Below, one piece after another: positions 39,616 through 39,961 of a DNA stretch of 39,961 bases. Under the pieces are notes generated by a model. That model saw only the letters and a list, made by a program, of their open reading frames with translations. It searched no databases and was not told where the DNA came from. Each line of letters starts with the position of its first letter. Positions within the stretch are counted from its first letter, which is position 1. The position numbers and the translations under genes are program-made. The DNA is from an uncultured Bacteroidales bacterium (GTDB lineage Bacteria; Bacteroidota; Bacteroidia; Bacteroidales; UBA932), in NCBI GenBank assembly GCA_947167855.1, contig CAMVJR010000009.1:1-39961 (forward strand). Reading direction: 5' to 3'.

Positions 39616-39961
39616 ATGAAAACTTACACTACAAAAAACATCCGCAACATCGTCCTCATCGGCGCCCCGCGTTCCGGTAAGACCACCCTCTCCGAGGCCA
39701 TGCTTTTCGAAGGAAAAGTGATTGACCGCCGCGGTAGCGTGGAAGAAAAGAACACCGTCTCCGATAATACCGAGTTCGAGCAGACCAACCAGAAGTCCAT
39801 CAACGCCACCCCTCTGTACGCAGAGTTTGGTGGCTGCAAGATCAACTTCATCGACGCTCCCGGTTCGGACGATTTCTCCGGTGGAGCCCTCGCCGCCTTC
39901 AAAGTCGTGGATGCCGCCATCATGGTGATGAACGGCACGGCCGGCATCGAGGTGGGTACCA
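39616..39961 (+). CDS. EF-G2-like elongation factor paralog, N-terminal part (runs off the window)
   Basis: The first 115 residues read as the GTP-binding domain of an EF-G paralog. G1 is GAPRSGKTT (16-24) instead of the canonical AH.DAGKTT. The switch I region reads EFEQTNQKSINATP where EF-G has the ERxRGITI motif, so the conserved Thr is lost. G3 is DAPGSDDF (80-87), with Ser84 replacing the catalytic His of DTPGHVDF. Bacteroides EF-G2, which supports translation without GTP hydrolysis during carbon starvation, carries comparable changes. The VEEKNTVSD segment and overall resemblance also fit that paralog rather than FusA. The rest of the gene is beyond the edge, so length and later domains are unverified. 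Confidence 0.85.
   Translation, partial: MKTYTTKNIRNIVLIGAPRSGKTTLSEAMLFEGKVIDRRGSVEEKNTVSDNTEFEQTNQKSINATPLYAEFGGCKINFIDAPGSDDFSGGALAAFKVVDAAIMVMNGTAGIEVGT

Noticed and set aside
1..39961. tRNA/rRNA genes, CRISPR arrays, insertion sequences, prophage
   Set aside because: The non-coding gaps are short (mostly under 120 bases); I saw no cloverleaf, spaced direct repeat, transposase or integrase, and no terminal inverted repeats around the hip locus.

Overview
The window is chromosomal DNA of a high-GC (roughly 58-60% in most genes by hand count of a few lines) member of the Bacteroidota, most likely Bacteroidales. The evidence is the promoter grammar (a TAnnTTTG -7 box before at least 17 genes, some with a TTTG/TTG element about 20 bases upstream, and no strong Shine-Dalgarno sites) and the gene families: S46 dipeptidyl-peptidase, DUF5106 thioredoxin-like lipoprotein, a CxxC-less Mrp, the EF-G2 paralog, and the coaX - barrel - TPR - lptC - ppiD cluster. 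I cannot name a family or genus. No tRNA, rRNA, CRISPR array, insertion sequence or phage gene was seen.

Layout. 1-148: 5' end of ruvB (minus). 149-398: AT-rich gap with a cluster of DnaA-box-like nonamers, a possible replication origin. 399-10926: a plus-strand run of mfd, coaX, an outer-membrane barrel, a TPR protein, lptC, ppiD and ychF; from coaX on, it is mostly an envelope-biogenesis cluster. 10912-22884: mixed housekeeping genes (secreted EEP-family phosphatase/nuclease; galK and a CpXC zinc-ribbon protein; a large propeller/barrel protein with a gluzincin-like motif, divergent from a DUF5106 lipoprotein; two tandem NSS-family sodium symporters, divergent from thyA-folA-galM). 22885-25509: mutS. 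25545-27018: a three-gene HipBST-type toxin-antitoxin module of lower GC, with two related operator-like palindromes. 27109-28084: a peptide deformylase with an N-terminal membrane anchor, and a truncated AraC-type remnant. 28269-35082: a secreted alpha/beta hydrolase, then an overlapping operon of a GT4 glycosyltransferase, a YfhO-family membrane protein and an outer-membrane barrel. 35079-39527 (minus): a small barrel protein, rnhB, an S46 dipeptidyl-peptidase (DPP7-type) and mrp. 39616-end: 5' end of an EF-G2-like factor whose GTPase motifs are altered.

How the genes relate. The coaX-to-ppiD cluster brings CoA synthesis together with LPS export (LptC) and outer-membrane protein folding (PpiD/SurA-like). 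thyA and folA form the usual dTMP/folate pair, with galM behind them; galK lies about 9 kb away. The GT4 - YfhO - barrel operon spans cytoplasm, inner membrane and outer membrane and looks like a surface-glycan or envelope-modification pathway. The HipBST locus is the clearest accessory system.

The architecture is extremely compact. All five convergent junctions have no intergenic DNA (three share the stop codons inside CTAA/CTAG). Nine genes have their -7 box only 3-8 bases before the start codon, which predicts leaderless or nearly leaderless transcripts.
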